DNA from: JARRNE01 sp963824085
Lineage (GTDB): Bacteria > Pseudomonadota > Gammaproteobacteria > Chromatiales > Chromatiaceae
Direction: 5' to 3'
Length of the DNA stretch: 64,000 bases
Assembly: GCA_963824085.1 (NCBI GenBank)
Contig: CAWGNT010000017.1
Span: 124,001-188,000 of the forward strand
In this document: positions 7,327 to 15,491 of the stretch, in pieces
Layout of the letters: each line of letters starts with the position of its first letter
Numbering within the stretch: position 1 is the first letter of the stretch
The notes under the pieces: generated by a model
Seen by the model: the letters and a program-made list of their open reading frames with translations, nothing else
Told to the model about the DNA's origin: nothing
Databases searched by the model: none
Position numbers and translations under genes: made by a program

Positions 7327-9591
7327 ATGCTCGAACAGCTCCGCCGGATCGTTCAGGAAGTCAATGAGGCTCCGGACCTGGAGCAGGCGCTTGCCGTCAT
7401 TGTGCAGCGGGTGAAACAGGCCGTCGGTGCCGATGTCTGCTCCGTTTACCTCACCGATTTCGATGCGCGAGAGCATATCCTTCAAGCCACCGACGGTCTG
7501 CGCCCTCAGGCCGTAAGTCGCGTTCGGCTGCCACTCAACCGCGGCCTTATCGGCTGGGTGAGTGAGCGTGCCGAGCCGGTTAACCTCGACGACGCGTCGA
7601 GTCACCCCCGCTATCTCTTTGTGCACGAGACCGGGGAGCGGCGGTACCGTGGCTTCCTTGGTGCCCCCATCATCCAGAACCGGCGCGTGCTGGGTGTCCT
7701 CGTGCTGCGCCAGCGTGAGCGGAGGCGCTTCGAGGACGACGAAGTCACCTTTGTGATGACGCTCGCCTCCCAGCTGGCGGGTGCCATCACGCACGCACGT
7801 GCGAGCGGTGAGCTGGCGCGCATGCAAGAGCCCGGCGCTTTGCCGAACCGGTTTCTGCAGGGCCTTGCTGCGTCCCCCGGGATCGCCATCGGAACGTCAG
7901 TCGTTGTCTACCCATCGGCGGACCTGGACGCCGTACCGGATCGTCCTGCCAGCGACTCGGCCGCGGAAGAGAAGGCGTTTCGGGACGCGGTCGCGGACGT
8001 GATCGAAGAGATCGAGCGCTTCGCCGTTCGCACGGCGGCGGACTTGCGGGCGGAGGACCGGGCACTGTTCGATGCATGGCTCCTCATGCTCGAGAGCGAC
8101 ACACTGGTGGATGGAACGGTAGAGCGTATTCGTGCCGGGAGCTGGGCCCCCGGCGCCCTGCGTGAAACCATCGCGGAGCACGTACGGGTGTTTGACGCCA
8201 TGGACGACCTTTACCTGCGTGAGCGCGGCTCCGATGTTCGTGATCTCGGGCGGCGCATCCTGATGCACCTGCAGAACCTGGAGGTGCAGCCGGTGGAGTA
8301 TCCATCCCGCACGATCCTGGTCGGCGACGAGCTGAGCGCCATGCAGATCGCCGCAGTGCCGCGGGGCTCGCTGACTGGGATCGTTTCCACCGGCGGCTCC
8401 GGCTCGTCCCACGTGGCGATTCTGGCGCGGGGGATGGGGGTCCCCGCGGCAATGGGGGTCGTCGACCTACCGGTGGGCCGGATCGAAGGTCTGGAGCTCG
8501 TTGTGGACGGCTATCGCGGGCGGGTTTACGTCGCCCCGGGTCCGGTCGTGCGCGCGGAATACCGGCGTCTCCTCGATGATGATCTCGCCCTCTCGACCGA
8601 GCTCGAGAGCCTGCGTCACCTGGCCGCCGAAACCCCGGACGGATACGGCGTGCCTCTCTACCTCAACACTGGCCTGGTGTCCGAGGCGCGGCCGGTGGGC
8701 ATCGAGGAGTCGGCGGGCGTTGGCCTCTACCGCACCGAGCTACCCTTCATCGTGCGCGACCGCTTCCCCGGCGAGACCGCCCAGATGACAAACTACCGGG
8801 AGGTGCTCGAGACCTTTGCTCCGCGTCCGGTCACCATCCGCACCCTTGACGTCGGTGGCGACAAGCCCTTGCCCTACTTCCCGGTGCAGGAATCGAATCC
8901 GTTCCTCGGGTGGCGCGGCATCCGCATTACCTTGGACCACCCCGAGATCTTTCTCACACAGGTGCGGGCCATGCTGCGCGCGGCCATCGGGCTGGACAAT
9001 CTTCAGCTGCTGTTGCCAATGGTGAGCACGGTTAGCGAGGTGGACGATGCCTTGCTGTTGATTCAGCGCGCCCACGACGAGCTGCGTGATGAAGGCCATC
9101 AGGTCCAGATGCCTCCGGTGGGGGTCATGATAGAGGTGCCCGCCGCCGTCTATCAGGCGGAGGCACTGGCGCGCCGCGTAGCCTTCCTGTCGGTCGGAAC
9201 AAACGACCTTACCCAGTATCTCTTGGCGGTCGATCGCAACAATGCGCACGTTGCCAAGCTTTACGACGAGCTGCATCCCGCAGTGCTGCGGGCCTTGGTC
9301 CAAATCGTCGCGGGCGCCCGGCTGTACGGCCGCGAGGTCAGTATCTGCGGCGAGATGGCAGGTGATCCGATGGGCGTTGTGCTATTGCTTGGAATGGGCG
9401 TACACAGCCTGAGTATGGGCGCCAGCAGTCTGCTGCGCGCGAAGTGGGTGATCCGGAGCATGAGCCGGATGCGGGCGCGCGAGCTGCTGGGGGTTGCCCT
9501 CCAGTGCGAGGATGCGGCGAGCGTACGCCGCCTCTTGCTCGACGCCTTGGAGGACGTTGGCCTCGGCGGGCTGGTCCGGCCGGGCAAGTGA
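7327..9591 (+). CDS. ptsP: PEP-protein phosphotransferase EI(Ntr), GAF-containing
   Basis: This 754-residue EI(Ntr) starts the nitrogen-type PTS by taking phosphate from phosphoenolpyruvate and passing it to NPr. An N-terminal GAF sensory domain (residues 1-165) is followed by the EI N-terminal domain and the swivelling domain with the active-site histidine in GGSGSSHVAIL near residue 360. The PEP-binding barrel follows, with TIRTLDVGGDKPLPYF, FLSVGTNDLTQYLLAVDR and the catalytic cysteine region CGEMAGDP near residue 677. The length matches E. coli PtsP (748). In E. coli, glutamine and 2-oxoglutarate act through the GAF domain. Confidence 0.95.
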   Translation: MLEQLRRIVQEVNEAPDLEQALAVIVQRVKQAVGADVCSVYLTDFDAREHILQATDGLRPQAVSRVRLPLNRGLIGWVSERAEPVNLDDASSHPRYLFVHETGERRYRGFLGAPIIQNRRVLGVLVLRQRERRRFEDDEVTFVMTLASQLAGAITHARASGELARMQEPGALPNRFLQGLAASPGIAIGTSVVVYPSADLDAVPDRPASDSAAEEKAFRDAVADVIEEIERFAVRTAADLRAEDRALFDAWLLMLESDTLVDGTVERIRAGSWAPGALRETIAEHVRVFDAMDDLYLRERGSDVRDLGRRILMHLQNLEVQPVEYPSRTILVGDELSAMQIAAVPRGSLTGIVSTGGSGSSHVAILARGMGVPAAMGVVDLPVGRIEGLELVVDGYRGRVYVAPGPVVRAEYRRLLDDDLALSTELESLRHLAAETPDGYGVPLYLNTGLVSEARPVGIEESAGVGLYRTELPFIVRDRFPGETAQMTNYREVLETFAPRPVTIRTLDVGGDKPLPYFPVQESNPFLGWRGIRITLDHPEIFLTQVRAMLRAAIGLDNLQLLLPMVSTVSEVDDALLLIQRAHDELRDEGHQVQMPPVGVMIEVPAAVYQAEALARRVAFLSVGTNDLTQYLLAVDRNNAHVAKLYDELHPAVLRALVQIVAGARLYGREVSICGEMAGDPMGVVLLLGMGVHSLSMGASSLLRAKWVIRSMSRMRARELLGVALQCEDAASVRRLLLDALEDVGLGGLVRPGK

Positions 9592-9764
9592 AATGCCGCA
9601 GGGGGGAGGTGCCGGTCAGCTAGACAGAGCTGTCAGCCGCCGGCGACGAGCTTCCAGCCTTGTTTCGCAGCGGGTTTCTCGTTTACGACCTTTCGCCGGA
9701 CGGGTGAGTGGTCCGTGAGTGGCTGAAGGATAACTGCTTGTTCCCCAATCCTTGGAGGCTGGAA

Positions 9765-11171
9765 TTACGATCGAGGCAATGACTTGCCCGGGTTCAAGAT
9801 GTCGTTCGGATCGAACTGACGCTTTATGTCCCGCATGAGCCGCAGGGTGACGGGGTCGATCTCCCGTGCGACGAAGTCCCGCTTCTCAAGCCCCACGCCA
9901 TGCTCGCCCGAAAGGGTGCCTCCGAGCTCGATCACCAGGGAGAAGACCGCATCCAGACAGCGCTCGGCGCGTGTCATCTCGTCGGCATCATCCGGATGCA
10001 CGAGGAGATTGACGTGGATATTTCCATTGCCTGCGTGGCCGAAATTGACGATGCGGATCCTTGTCTCTTCCGATAGCCGCTCCAATCCATCGATGAACCG
10101 TCCCATGCACGACACGGGCACGACCACGTCCTCGTTGATCTTCTTTGGGGCAATATGACGCAGCGCCGGGGACAGGGCCTTGCGAGTCTTCCAGAGGGCG
10201 GCCACCTCTGCATCGTCGGTCGCGGCTTGTACCTGCCTGACGCCCGGCACTGTCGCCGCTTGGGCGACGGACTGGACCGCTTCGTCGATGCAGTGCCCGG
10301 GGCCGTCGACTTCGATCATCAGCAGCGCACCCACGTCTGCGGATATCCCTAGGTCGAAGTAGCCGCGGACGGTTGCGAGCGCCGCGGCGTCCATGAACTC
10401 CAGCGCGCAAGGAGTGACGGGCTGCGCCATGATCGCCGAGACGGCGGCGGCCGCTGCATGGATGTCGGTGTAAGTGGCACGCAGCGTGCGCTTTGCTTCG
10501 GGGAGCGGGGTGAGCTTCAGAGTCGCCTCGGTGATGAGGGCCAGCGTCCCCTCGGAGCCGATAATCAAACGGGTAAGGTCGTAACCGACGACGCCCTTCG
10601 TGGTCGAGACGCCGGTTCGGATGGGTTCGCCCTTCCCGGTCACCGCCCTGAGTCCCAGCGTGTTCTCCCTTGGTGTTCCGTACTTCACTGCCCGAGGGCC
10701 GGCGGCGTTGTAGGCGAGATTGCCGCCGACGGTGCATACAGCGGCGCTAGTGGGGTCCGGGGGCCAGAAGAAACCCAGGGCGGCCGCGGCCTGCTGCAGC
10801 GCCTCGTTGGTGACGCCCGGCTCGACCACCGCCAGCCTGTCGTTCGGCTCAATGCGGATAATGCGGTCCATGCGCTCGAAAGAGACCACGATGCCCCCAT
10901 GGTCAGGCACGGTGGCTCCCGTGGTACCGGTGCCGCGGCCCCGCGCGGTGACGGGGATGCGCTGTCGGTTGCAGAGCTCGATAGCCGCGGAAACGTGCTC
11001 CGCCTCGGTGACGAAGAGCACCGCCTGGGGTAGCGCTTGCCGCCGGCTATTGTCGTAGCCGTAAGGCCAGCAGTCCGCCGGATCGGTGAGCAGACGGTCG
11101 TTGCCTACAATCGCCCTAAGCCCGCGCAAGGCATCAGGCGGGAGTGGAGGGGGGGGGCTGAATGTATTCAA
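9765..11171 (-). CDS. FAD-linked oxidase (GlcD / D-lactate dehydrogenase family)
   Basis: This 468-residue flavoprotein of the vanillyl-alcohol oxidase fold oxidises a D-2-hydroxy acid, with D-lactate, glycolate and D-2-hydroxyglutarate as the usual options. The FAD-binding PCMH domain is seen as ARGRGTGTTGATVP near residue 78, GGNLAYNAAGPRAVKYG and GSEGTLALITEATL. The C-terminal substrate cap carries FGHAGNGNIHVNLLVHP and GTLSGEHGVGLEKR. The apparent TTG at 11171 overlaps the end of the BON gene by 38 bases, and an internal TTG near residue 16 is an alternative. No Fe-S partner (GlcE/GlcF) is adjacent, so it is more likely a single-subunit dehydrogenase. Confidence 0.88.
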   Translation of the reverse strand: MNTFSPPPPLPPDALRGLRAIVGNDRLLTDPADCWPYGYDNSRRQALPQAVLFVTEAEHVSAAIELCNRQRIPVTARGRGTGTTGATVPDHGGIVVSFERMDRIIRIEPNDRLAVVEPGVTNEALQQAAAALGFFWPPDPTSAAVCTVGGNLAYNAAGPRAVKYGTPRENTLGLRAVTGKGEPIRTGVSTTKGVVGYDLTRLIIGSEGTLALITEATLKLTPLPEAKRTLRATYTDIHAAAAAVSAIMAQPVTPCALEFMDAAALATVRGYFDLGISADVGALLMIEVDGPGHCIDEAVQSVAQAATVPGVRQVQAATDDAEVAALWKTRKALSPALRHIAPKKINEDVVVPVSCMGRFIDGLERLSEETRIRIVNFGHAGNGNIHVNLLVHPDDADEMTRAERCLDAVFSLVIELGGTLSGEHGVGLEKRDFVAREIDPVTLRLMRDIKRQFDPNDILNPGKSLPRS

Positions 11172-11742
11172 AGACCTTGACTACCCGTTTTACACCGGGG
11201 ACGTAACGGGCCTTCGCCACGGTGGCCTCGGCTTCTGCCGGTGTGACCAGTCCCATGAGATAGACGACACCTGCTTCGGTTACCACTTTGATCCGTGTCA
11301 GATCGAAGTGGGGGAGCTTGATCCCGACTAGTGCGAGCTTCACCCGAGAGGTTATGAGCGCATCCTCACCCTCGTTTGCGAGACTCTCCGAGGGCCCGAT
11401 GGTCACCTCGTTCACCACCCGCTTCACCTTGGGCAGCCGACTCACCAGCTCCGCGAAGCGGTCTCTGATCTCCTGCGTCTCGGCCTGTCCGGTCAGGAGA
11501 ACGACCAGGTTATAGCTGGTGACGGCGATTCGGCTGTGCTCCCTGATGTCCGGATGATCGTTCAGAAGTCCCCAACCCTGCAGCTCGATGTGCTCGTCGT
11601 CCAACACGGTACCTGGGGTCCGGCGGTCGTGTACAACCGACACCCCCACGGCCGCGCCCGTCACGACGACCGGTGCGCATCCATTCAGGAGTGGCACGAC
11701 AAGACTTACGACAAGCATCCAGAGCGCGCCGTTCCGTGCCAT
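11134..11742 (-). CDS. BON-domain outer-membrane lipoprotein (DolP/YraP-like)
   Basis: This 202-residue lipoprotein starts at the ATG at 11742. Its signal peptide ends in the lipobox LLNGC, so the mature protein begins at Cys22. Two BON domains follow: the first with LLTGQAETQEIRDRF and VVNEVTIG near residues 90-120, the second with SRVKLALVG and VYLMGLVTPAEA near residues 130-180. In E. coli, DolP binds anionic phospholipids at division sites and supports outer-membrane integrity. The gene lies 34 bases after yraN and overlaps the FAD oxidase downstream, as part of a tight four-gene minus-strand run. Confidence 0.9.
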   Translation of the reverse strand: MARNGALWMLVVSLVVPLLNGCAPVVVTGAAVGVSVVHDRRTPGTVLDDEHIELQGWGLLNDHPDIREHSRIAVTSYNLVVLLTGQAETQEIRDRFAELVSRLPKVKRVVNEVTIGPSESLANEGEDALITSRVKLALVGIKLPHFDLTRIKVVTEAGVVYLMGLVTPAEAEATVAKARYVPGVKRVVKVFEYIQPPPSTPA

Positions 11743-11776
11743 CGATTCCGAGCTCGCAGGTTTGTCTGGTTGGGAG

Positions 11777-12142
11777 TCAGTCCACATTAAAGGCATTCCG
11801 AATCCAGCTCATCTCGTCTGTGCCGCTGACCGCGACGACATCGAAGCGGCAGGCAAGGTTCGTGGGATGGTGCAGCAGATAGTGTGCGGCGGCGGCGGCG
11901 ATCCGTCGCCTCTTCTTCAGGTCGATTGTCTCCGCGGGCGTGCCGAAGCGAGTCGATGCGCGGTAGCGGACCTCGACAAACACCAAGGTGCCCTGGTCGC
12001 CCATGACCAAGTCGATCTCACCGCGGCGGCAGCGGTAATTGCGGGTCACGACACGCAGTCCTCGGGCCTCCAGGTAGGCGCAGGCGAGACGCTCCTTGTC
12101 TTCCCCTACGGCCCTGGCCGATTTATCGGAGCGACGCAGCAA
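11777..12142 (-). CDS. yraN: UPF0102 family endonuclease-like protein YraN
   Basis: About 121 residues form a UPF0102 protein with a PD-(D/E)XK nuclease-like fold. The conserved core is GEDKERLACAYLE, RNYRCRRGEIDLV (the D-x-E-type active-site region), FVEVRYR and DLKKRRRIAAAA. No ATG precedes the core, so I chose the TTG at 12142, which gives the usual family length and overlaps the LppC stop by 20 bases. The frame stays open upstream through lppC, but that part has no family similarity. The cellular role is not settled. The gene sits between lppC and the BON lipoprotein, its usual place in this lineage. Confidence 0.85.
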   Translation of the reverse strand: MLRRSDKSARAVGEDKERLACAYLEARGLRVVTRNYRCRRGEIDLVMGDQGTLVFVEVRYRASTRFGTPAETIDLKKRRRIAAAAAHYLLHHPTNLACRFDVVAVSGTDEMSWIRNAFNVD

Positions 12143-13412
12143 AGCGCAAGTGCCGGGGTGTGGACCGGGTGCTCGTGGACGCCCCGTTCCGCATGCTCTC
12201 CCCCGCGAACGAAGAATCGTGGCCCGCAGCCGCCAACACGGGCCCTCCCGCCTCCATTCGTGCCAATGGGAGCTCACGGCGCACTCGCCGCATGGAATCG
12301 AGACGCAGCGTGCCGGTTTCACCCTTCAGAACGGCGTTCGGGTGGCTAGACATCCAGGCGAGGCGCGGGGCGATGCGGTAGGCGTCTATACCCATAGCGT
12401 AGAGCCGGATGTAGTCGCTTCGCATCTGCGGCAAGTCCCTTCCCACATTCTGTATTGACAGCGGGTCCCCGGGGTTAGGTGCGATCAGCCAGGGGATGTC
12501 GACGAAGTAAAGTCCTGCGAGGTTCTGGTTGCCTTGGACGTTGAACTGGGTGCTATGGATGTGGGAGGTGCAAAAGACCGGCGGGACGTTCGGACCTGCG
12601 GCGGCGCGGATCTGAGGCCAAATCTCGCCGGCCTTTTGTGCAGTGGCAACCAAGAAGATGACCTCTGTGTCTGCTGGCTGTTCGTAGCCGGCGCCTTCTA
12701 TGCCCAGAAGCGTATGAATCGGTCCGGAGTACTCACTGGCTGCCGGGTCATAGGTCTCCCCGGCCACAACGCGACCTCCGAGCGCATTCCACTGCTGACG
12801 AAAACCCCGTGCCAGACGGGAACCCCAAGGCCCTTCGGGATAAAGCATCAAGGCCCCGCGATAGCCTTTCGCCCATGCGCGGTTCGCAACCTCCGCGGCC
12901 TCGTCCTCGGGGGAGAGGGCGAACTGGTACAGGTCAGGGGGCGGCATCTGACCCCCCGTGGCAACATTCAGGGCGAGGGTCGGCGCCGGCAGGGAAGGGG
13001 ACGCCGCGAGCTGATCGACTGCCTGCTTCTGCAGCGGTCCGATCACGAGCTGCGCCCCTTCGGCGGCCGCCCGGCGAACAAGGGCGGGCGCCGATTGATC
13101 GTTACTGGTGTCGTAGAATCGGAGCACCGGGCGCTTGCTGGGGTCGTCGGCTCGTTGAGCGGCAAGTATCCCGGCCCGCACGGCCTCGGCGGCAGCCGAG
13201 AAACGCCCGGACTCGGGCAGCAGCACGGCGACGGTCTCCCCGGAGACATAGCCTCGAGGCTCGCCGCGGCCGGCATCCATGTGGGATCTTGAGCTCGGTT
13301 GAACACCTCTGTGACCAGGGGCTACGGCGCAGCCTGCAGCCACTACGACCAGCAGCAGAAATGCAAAGGTGAGCCCCGCTCGGACGGAGATTGCGGCTTT
13401 TCGCGAAGGCAT
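12123..13412 (-). CDS. LppC family lipoprotein / penicillin-binding protein activator (LpoA-like), short form
   Basis: This 429-residue lipoprotein begins at the ATG at 13412 with a hydrophobic signal and the lipobox VAAGC (mature Cys28). From about residue 60 it has a periplasmic-binding-protein-like domain: VAVLLPESGRFSAAAEAVR, GAQLVIGPLQKQAVDQLA, LNVATGGQMPPPDLYQFALSPEDEA and FCTSHIHS. LpoA activates PBP1A from the outer membrane. E. coli LpoA has an N-terminal TPR-like domain of about 220 residues before this lobe, but only about 35 residues stand there in this protein. It is therefore a short form or a shortened gene. It diverges from rsmI with only 38 bases between the two starts. Confidence 0.87.
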   Translation of the reverse strand: MPSRKAAISVRAGLTFAFLLLVVVAAGCAVAPGHRGVQPSSRSHMDAGRGEPRGYVSGETVAVLLPESGRFSAAAEAVRAGILAAQRADDPSKRPVLRFYDTSNDQSAPALVRRAAAEGAQLVIGPLQKQAVDQLAASPSLPAPTLALNVATGGQMPPPDLYQFALSPEDEAAEVANRAWAKGYRGALMLYPEGPWGSRLARGFRQQWNALGGRVVAGETYDPAASEYSGPIHTLLGIEGAGYEQPADTEVIFLVATAQKAGEIWPQIRAAAGPNVPPVFCTSHIHSTQFNVQGNQNLAGLYFVDIPWLIAPNPGDPLSIQNVGRDLPQMRSDYIRLYAMGIDAYRIAPRLAWMSSHPNAVLKGETGTLRLDSMRRVRRELPLARMEAGGPVLAAAGHDSSFAGESMRNGASTSTRSTPRHLRFAASLR

Positions 13413-13450
13413 GGCTAGCTCAGTGCCGGGATGAAGGGGAGGACGAGACG

Positions 13451-14329
13451 GTGTCAAGCACGGCAGGGGTACTATACGTGGTGGCGACACCGATCGGCAA
13501 TCTGGCGGACATCACTCAGCGCGCCCTGCGAGTGCTGGGCGAGGTCACCATCGTCGCCGCAGAGGATACCCGCCGCACGCGGCAGCTGCTAGCCCACTAC
13601 GGCATTGCAGCGAGGCTCACCTCCCTGCATGAGCACAACGAGGCGGACGCGACCTCCCGCCTGTTGGCTCGATTGGGTCGCGGGGACGACATTGCGCTCG
13701 TTTCCGACGCAGGCACGCCCCTCATCAGCGACCCTGGTTTCCTTCTTGTTCAGGAAGCGCGCAGGCGTGGGTACCGAGTGGTTCCGGTGCCAGGGCCCAG
13801 CGCCGCCTTGAGTGCACTGTCCGCGAGCGGGCTTCCGTGTGACCGCTTTCTGTTCATCGGGTTTCCTCCCCGTTCCAGGGCCAAACGTCGTACCTGGCTC
13901 CGGCCGCTCAGCCGCGAGCGCGCGACGCTCATTTTGTATGAAGCGGGCAACCGGGTCGTGGGGACCCTTGGCGACCTGGCCGCGATTCTTGGCGGACAAC
14001 GCCGGGCCGTCGTCGCCCGGGAGCTTACCAAGCGCTTCGAGACTTTTCTTTGCAGCACCCTCGATGATCTGACGCGGCACATCCAATCGGAGCCGAAGCA
14101 GCAGCAGGGAGAGCTCGTTGTTCTGGTGGAGGGCGAGCGAGCAGCGGTCGCCGAGACGGAGCAGACGGACGAGGAGCGCGTGTTGCGCATATTGCTGGCT
14201 GAGCTGCCCCTCAAGCAGGCGGCGGCTCTCGCGGCGGAGATTACGGGAGGCAAGAAGAACCGCCTCTACGAGCTCGGACTCCGATTGCAGGGCGATCGGG
14301 CCGCCGGCACCGGCTCCGACGGTCTGTAG
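13451..14329 (+). CDS. rsmI: 16S rRNA (cytidine1402-2'-O)-methyltransferase
   Basis: RsmI uses S-adenosylmethionine to methylate the ribose of C1402 in 16S rRNA, next to the base modified by RsmH, whose gene lies just downstream in the dcw cluster. Family motifs are ATPIGNLADIT (residues 12-22), AAEDTRRTRQLL, SDAGTPLISDPG near residue 85 and VPGPSAALSALSASG near 115. I chose GTG at 13451 because AAGGGGAGGA lies about 8 bases upstream and the motif spacing then matches the family (292 residues). The gene diverges from lppC and runs into rnpB. Confidence 0.95.
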   Translation: MSSTAGVLYVVATPIGNLADITQRALRVLGEVTIVAAEDTRRTRQLLAHYGIAARLTSLHEHNEADATSRLLARLGRGDDIALVSDAGTPLISDPGFLLVQEARRRGYRVVPVPGPSAALSALSASGLPCDRFLFIGFPPRSRAKRRTWLRPLSRERATLILYEAGNRVVGTLGDLAAILGGQRRAVVARELTKRFETFLCSTLDDLTRHIQSEPKQQQGELVVLVEGERAAVAETEQTDEERVLRILLAELPLKQAAALAAEITGGKKNRLYELGLRLQGDRAAGTGSDGL

Positions 14330-14341
14330 TAAGATCTCTTT

Positions 14342-14730
14342 GGGAGTCGGCCGGGCAGCCGCTCTCCTGCGGTGCCGGCTGGTGCCGTTGGGGGGAGGAA
14401 AGTCCGGGCTCCGCAGGGCAGGGTGCCAGGTAACGCCTGGGGGGCGTGAGCCCACGGAAAGTGCCACAGAAAATAGACCGCCAACCCCGACCGCTCGCGG
14501 GTGGTCGGGCGGCAAGGGTGAAAAGGTGCGGTAAGAGCGCACCGCGCCGGTGGCAACACGCGGCGGCACGGTAAACCCCACCCGGAGCAAGACCAAATAG
14601 GGGAACACGCAGCCATCGCTGCAACGTGCGGCCCGCACGGGTTCCCGGGTAGGTCGCTCGAGGTGCACGGCGACGTGCATCCCAGATGAATGGCTGTCCT
14701 CGACAGAACCCGGCTTATAGGCCGGCTCCC
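14342..14730 (+). ncRNA. rnpB: RNase P RNA (bacterial type A)
   Basis: This is the catalytic RNA of RNase P, which trims tRNA 5' ends. The ends pair: GGGAGTCGGCC at 14342-14352 matches GGCCGGCTCCC at 14720-14730. The universal core blocks are visible, including GAGGAAAGTCCGGGCTCC near 14394, CCACAGAAAATAGACCGCC near 14465, GGGTGAAAAGGTGCGGTAAGAGCGCACC near 14515 in shortened form here as GGTAAGAGCGCACC, and AGATGAATGGCTGTC near 14683 followed by GACAGAACCCGGCTTA. It sits between rsmI and the mra promoter, a common place in Chromatiales-like gammaproteobacteria. No strong terminator hairpin is evident just after it. Confidence 0.97.
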
Positions 14731-14921
14731 ACATCCCTCATCCCGCGGTTCCTGTTCGTCTTCTCCCTCCCTGCAGCCGTCATCGCGGCCGGAAAACTCA
14801 TGTGGTGTTGTAATATAAGGGCGCATCCTGCTGAAAAATTAACCTTTTGTAGTGAGGGTCCGGTCGGTCTCTGCAACTGCCCTTAACCCACTGACGGCGA
14901 AGAAAAATTGATGGAGTTTCC

Positions 14922-14950
14922 TTGACGGGTGGGACGCTGTTGCCTAACAT
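14922..14950 (+). promoter_or_regulatory. mra (dcw cluster) sigma-70 promoter
   Basis: TTGACG (14922-14927) and TAACAT (14945-14950) are separated by 17 bases, a near-consensus housekeeping promoter. Transcription would start near 14957, directly at the MraZ repeats, so it is well placed to drive mraZ and the division and cell wall genes behind it. Confidence 0.75.
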
Positions 14951-14959
14951 TGGCGCAAA

Positions 14960-14984
14960 GTGGGAGGAAGTGGGGGAAAGGGGA
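14960..14984 (+). promoter_or_regulatory. MraZ operator (GTGGG-type direct repeats)
   Basis: GTGGG at 14960-14964, GTGGG at 14970-14974 and GGGGA at 14980-14984 recur every 10 bases with 5-base spacers. This is the known architecture of MraZ-binding boxes upstream of mraZ. The third box is degenerate. The site overlaps the expected transcription start, which fits autorepression by MraZ. Confidence 0.8.
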
Positions 14985-15016
14985 GTAACAGCCCTAACCC
15001 TAACCGGGGGGATGCC

Positions 15017-15481
15017 TTGTTCCGAGGCGTTTCGGTTCTCAATCTGGACGCCAAGGGCAGATTGGCGATACCTGCTCGCTATCGCGAGGAGCTCCAGTCT
15101 CGTTGTGCCTCCCGGCTAGTTATCACGGTGGATCGCGAGCATTGCCTGTTGATCTATCCGGAGACGACCTGGCTCGAGATTGAACGCAAGCTCGATCAGC
15201 TGCCTTCATTCGATCCTACGGCTCGCGCGTTGCAGCGTCTGTACATAGGTCACGCGCACGACGTCCCGATGGACGACCAGGGTCGCGTGCTCTTGCCGCC
15301 GGAGCTCAGGCGCTTGGCGTCCTTGGACAAACGCGTCGTCCTTCTGGGGCAAGGCAAGAGGTTTGAGCTCTGGGGCGAAGCGCAATGGGAGGCCTATAAG
15401 GAGAGCAGTGACGGGCTACTGGCCACCATCGACATCAGCCAGGTGGAGTCCAGTGCGGATCTTGCGAACCTAAATATCTGA
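15017..15481 (+). CDS. mraZ: transcriptional regulator MraZ
   Basis: MraZ is a ring-forming DNA-binding protein (AbrB-like fold) that represses the dcw cluster. It has two tandem half-domains, each with a DXXXR core: LDAKGRLAIPARYR at about residues 10-23 and MDDQGRVLLPPELR near residues 84-97. No ATG fits, so I chose TTG at 15017, which gives the family's opening LFRGV and a normal 154 residues. A GGGGGG run 5-10 bases upstream may serve as a weak ribosome site. Two GTGGG operator copies upstream support autoregulation. rsmH starts 10 bases after the stop. Confidence 0.94.
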   Translation: MFRGVSVLNLDAKGRLAIPARYREELQSRCASRLVITVDREHCLLIYPETTWLEIERKLDQLPSFDPTARALQRLYIGHAHDVPMDDQGRVLLPPELRRLASLDKRVVLLGQGKRFELWGEAQWEAYKESSDGLLATIDISQVESSADLANLNI

Positions 15482-15491
15482 CTTCGCGTTT

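Noticed and set aside
14993..15004. Telomere-like CCCTAACCCTAA before mraZ
   Set aside because: Only two copies exist in a bacterial leader, so this is chance. It may affect leader structure but nothing supports more.
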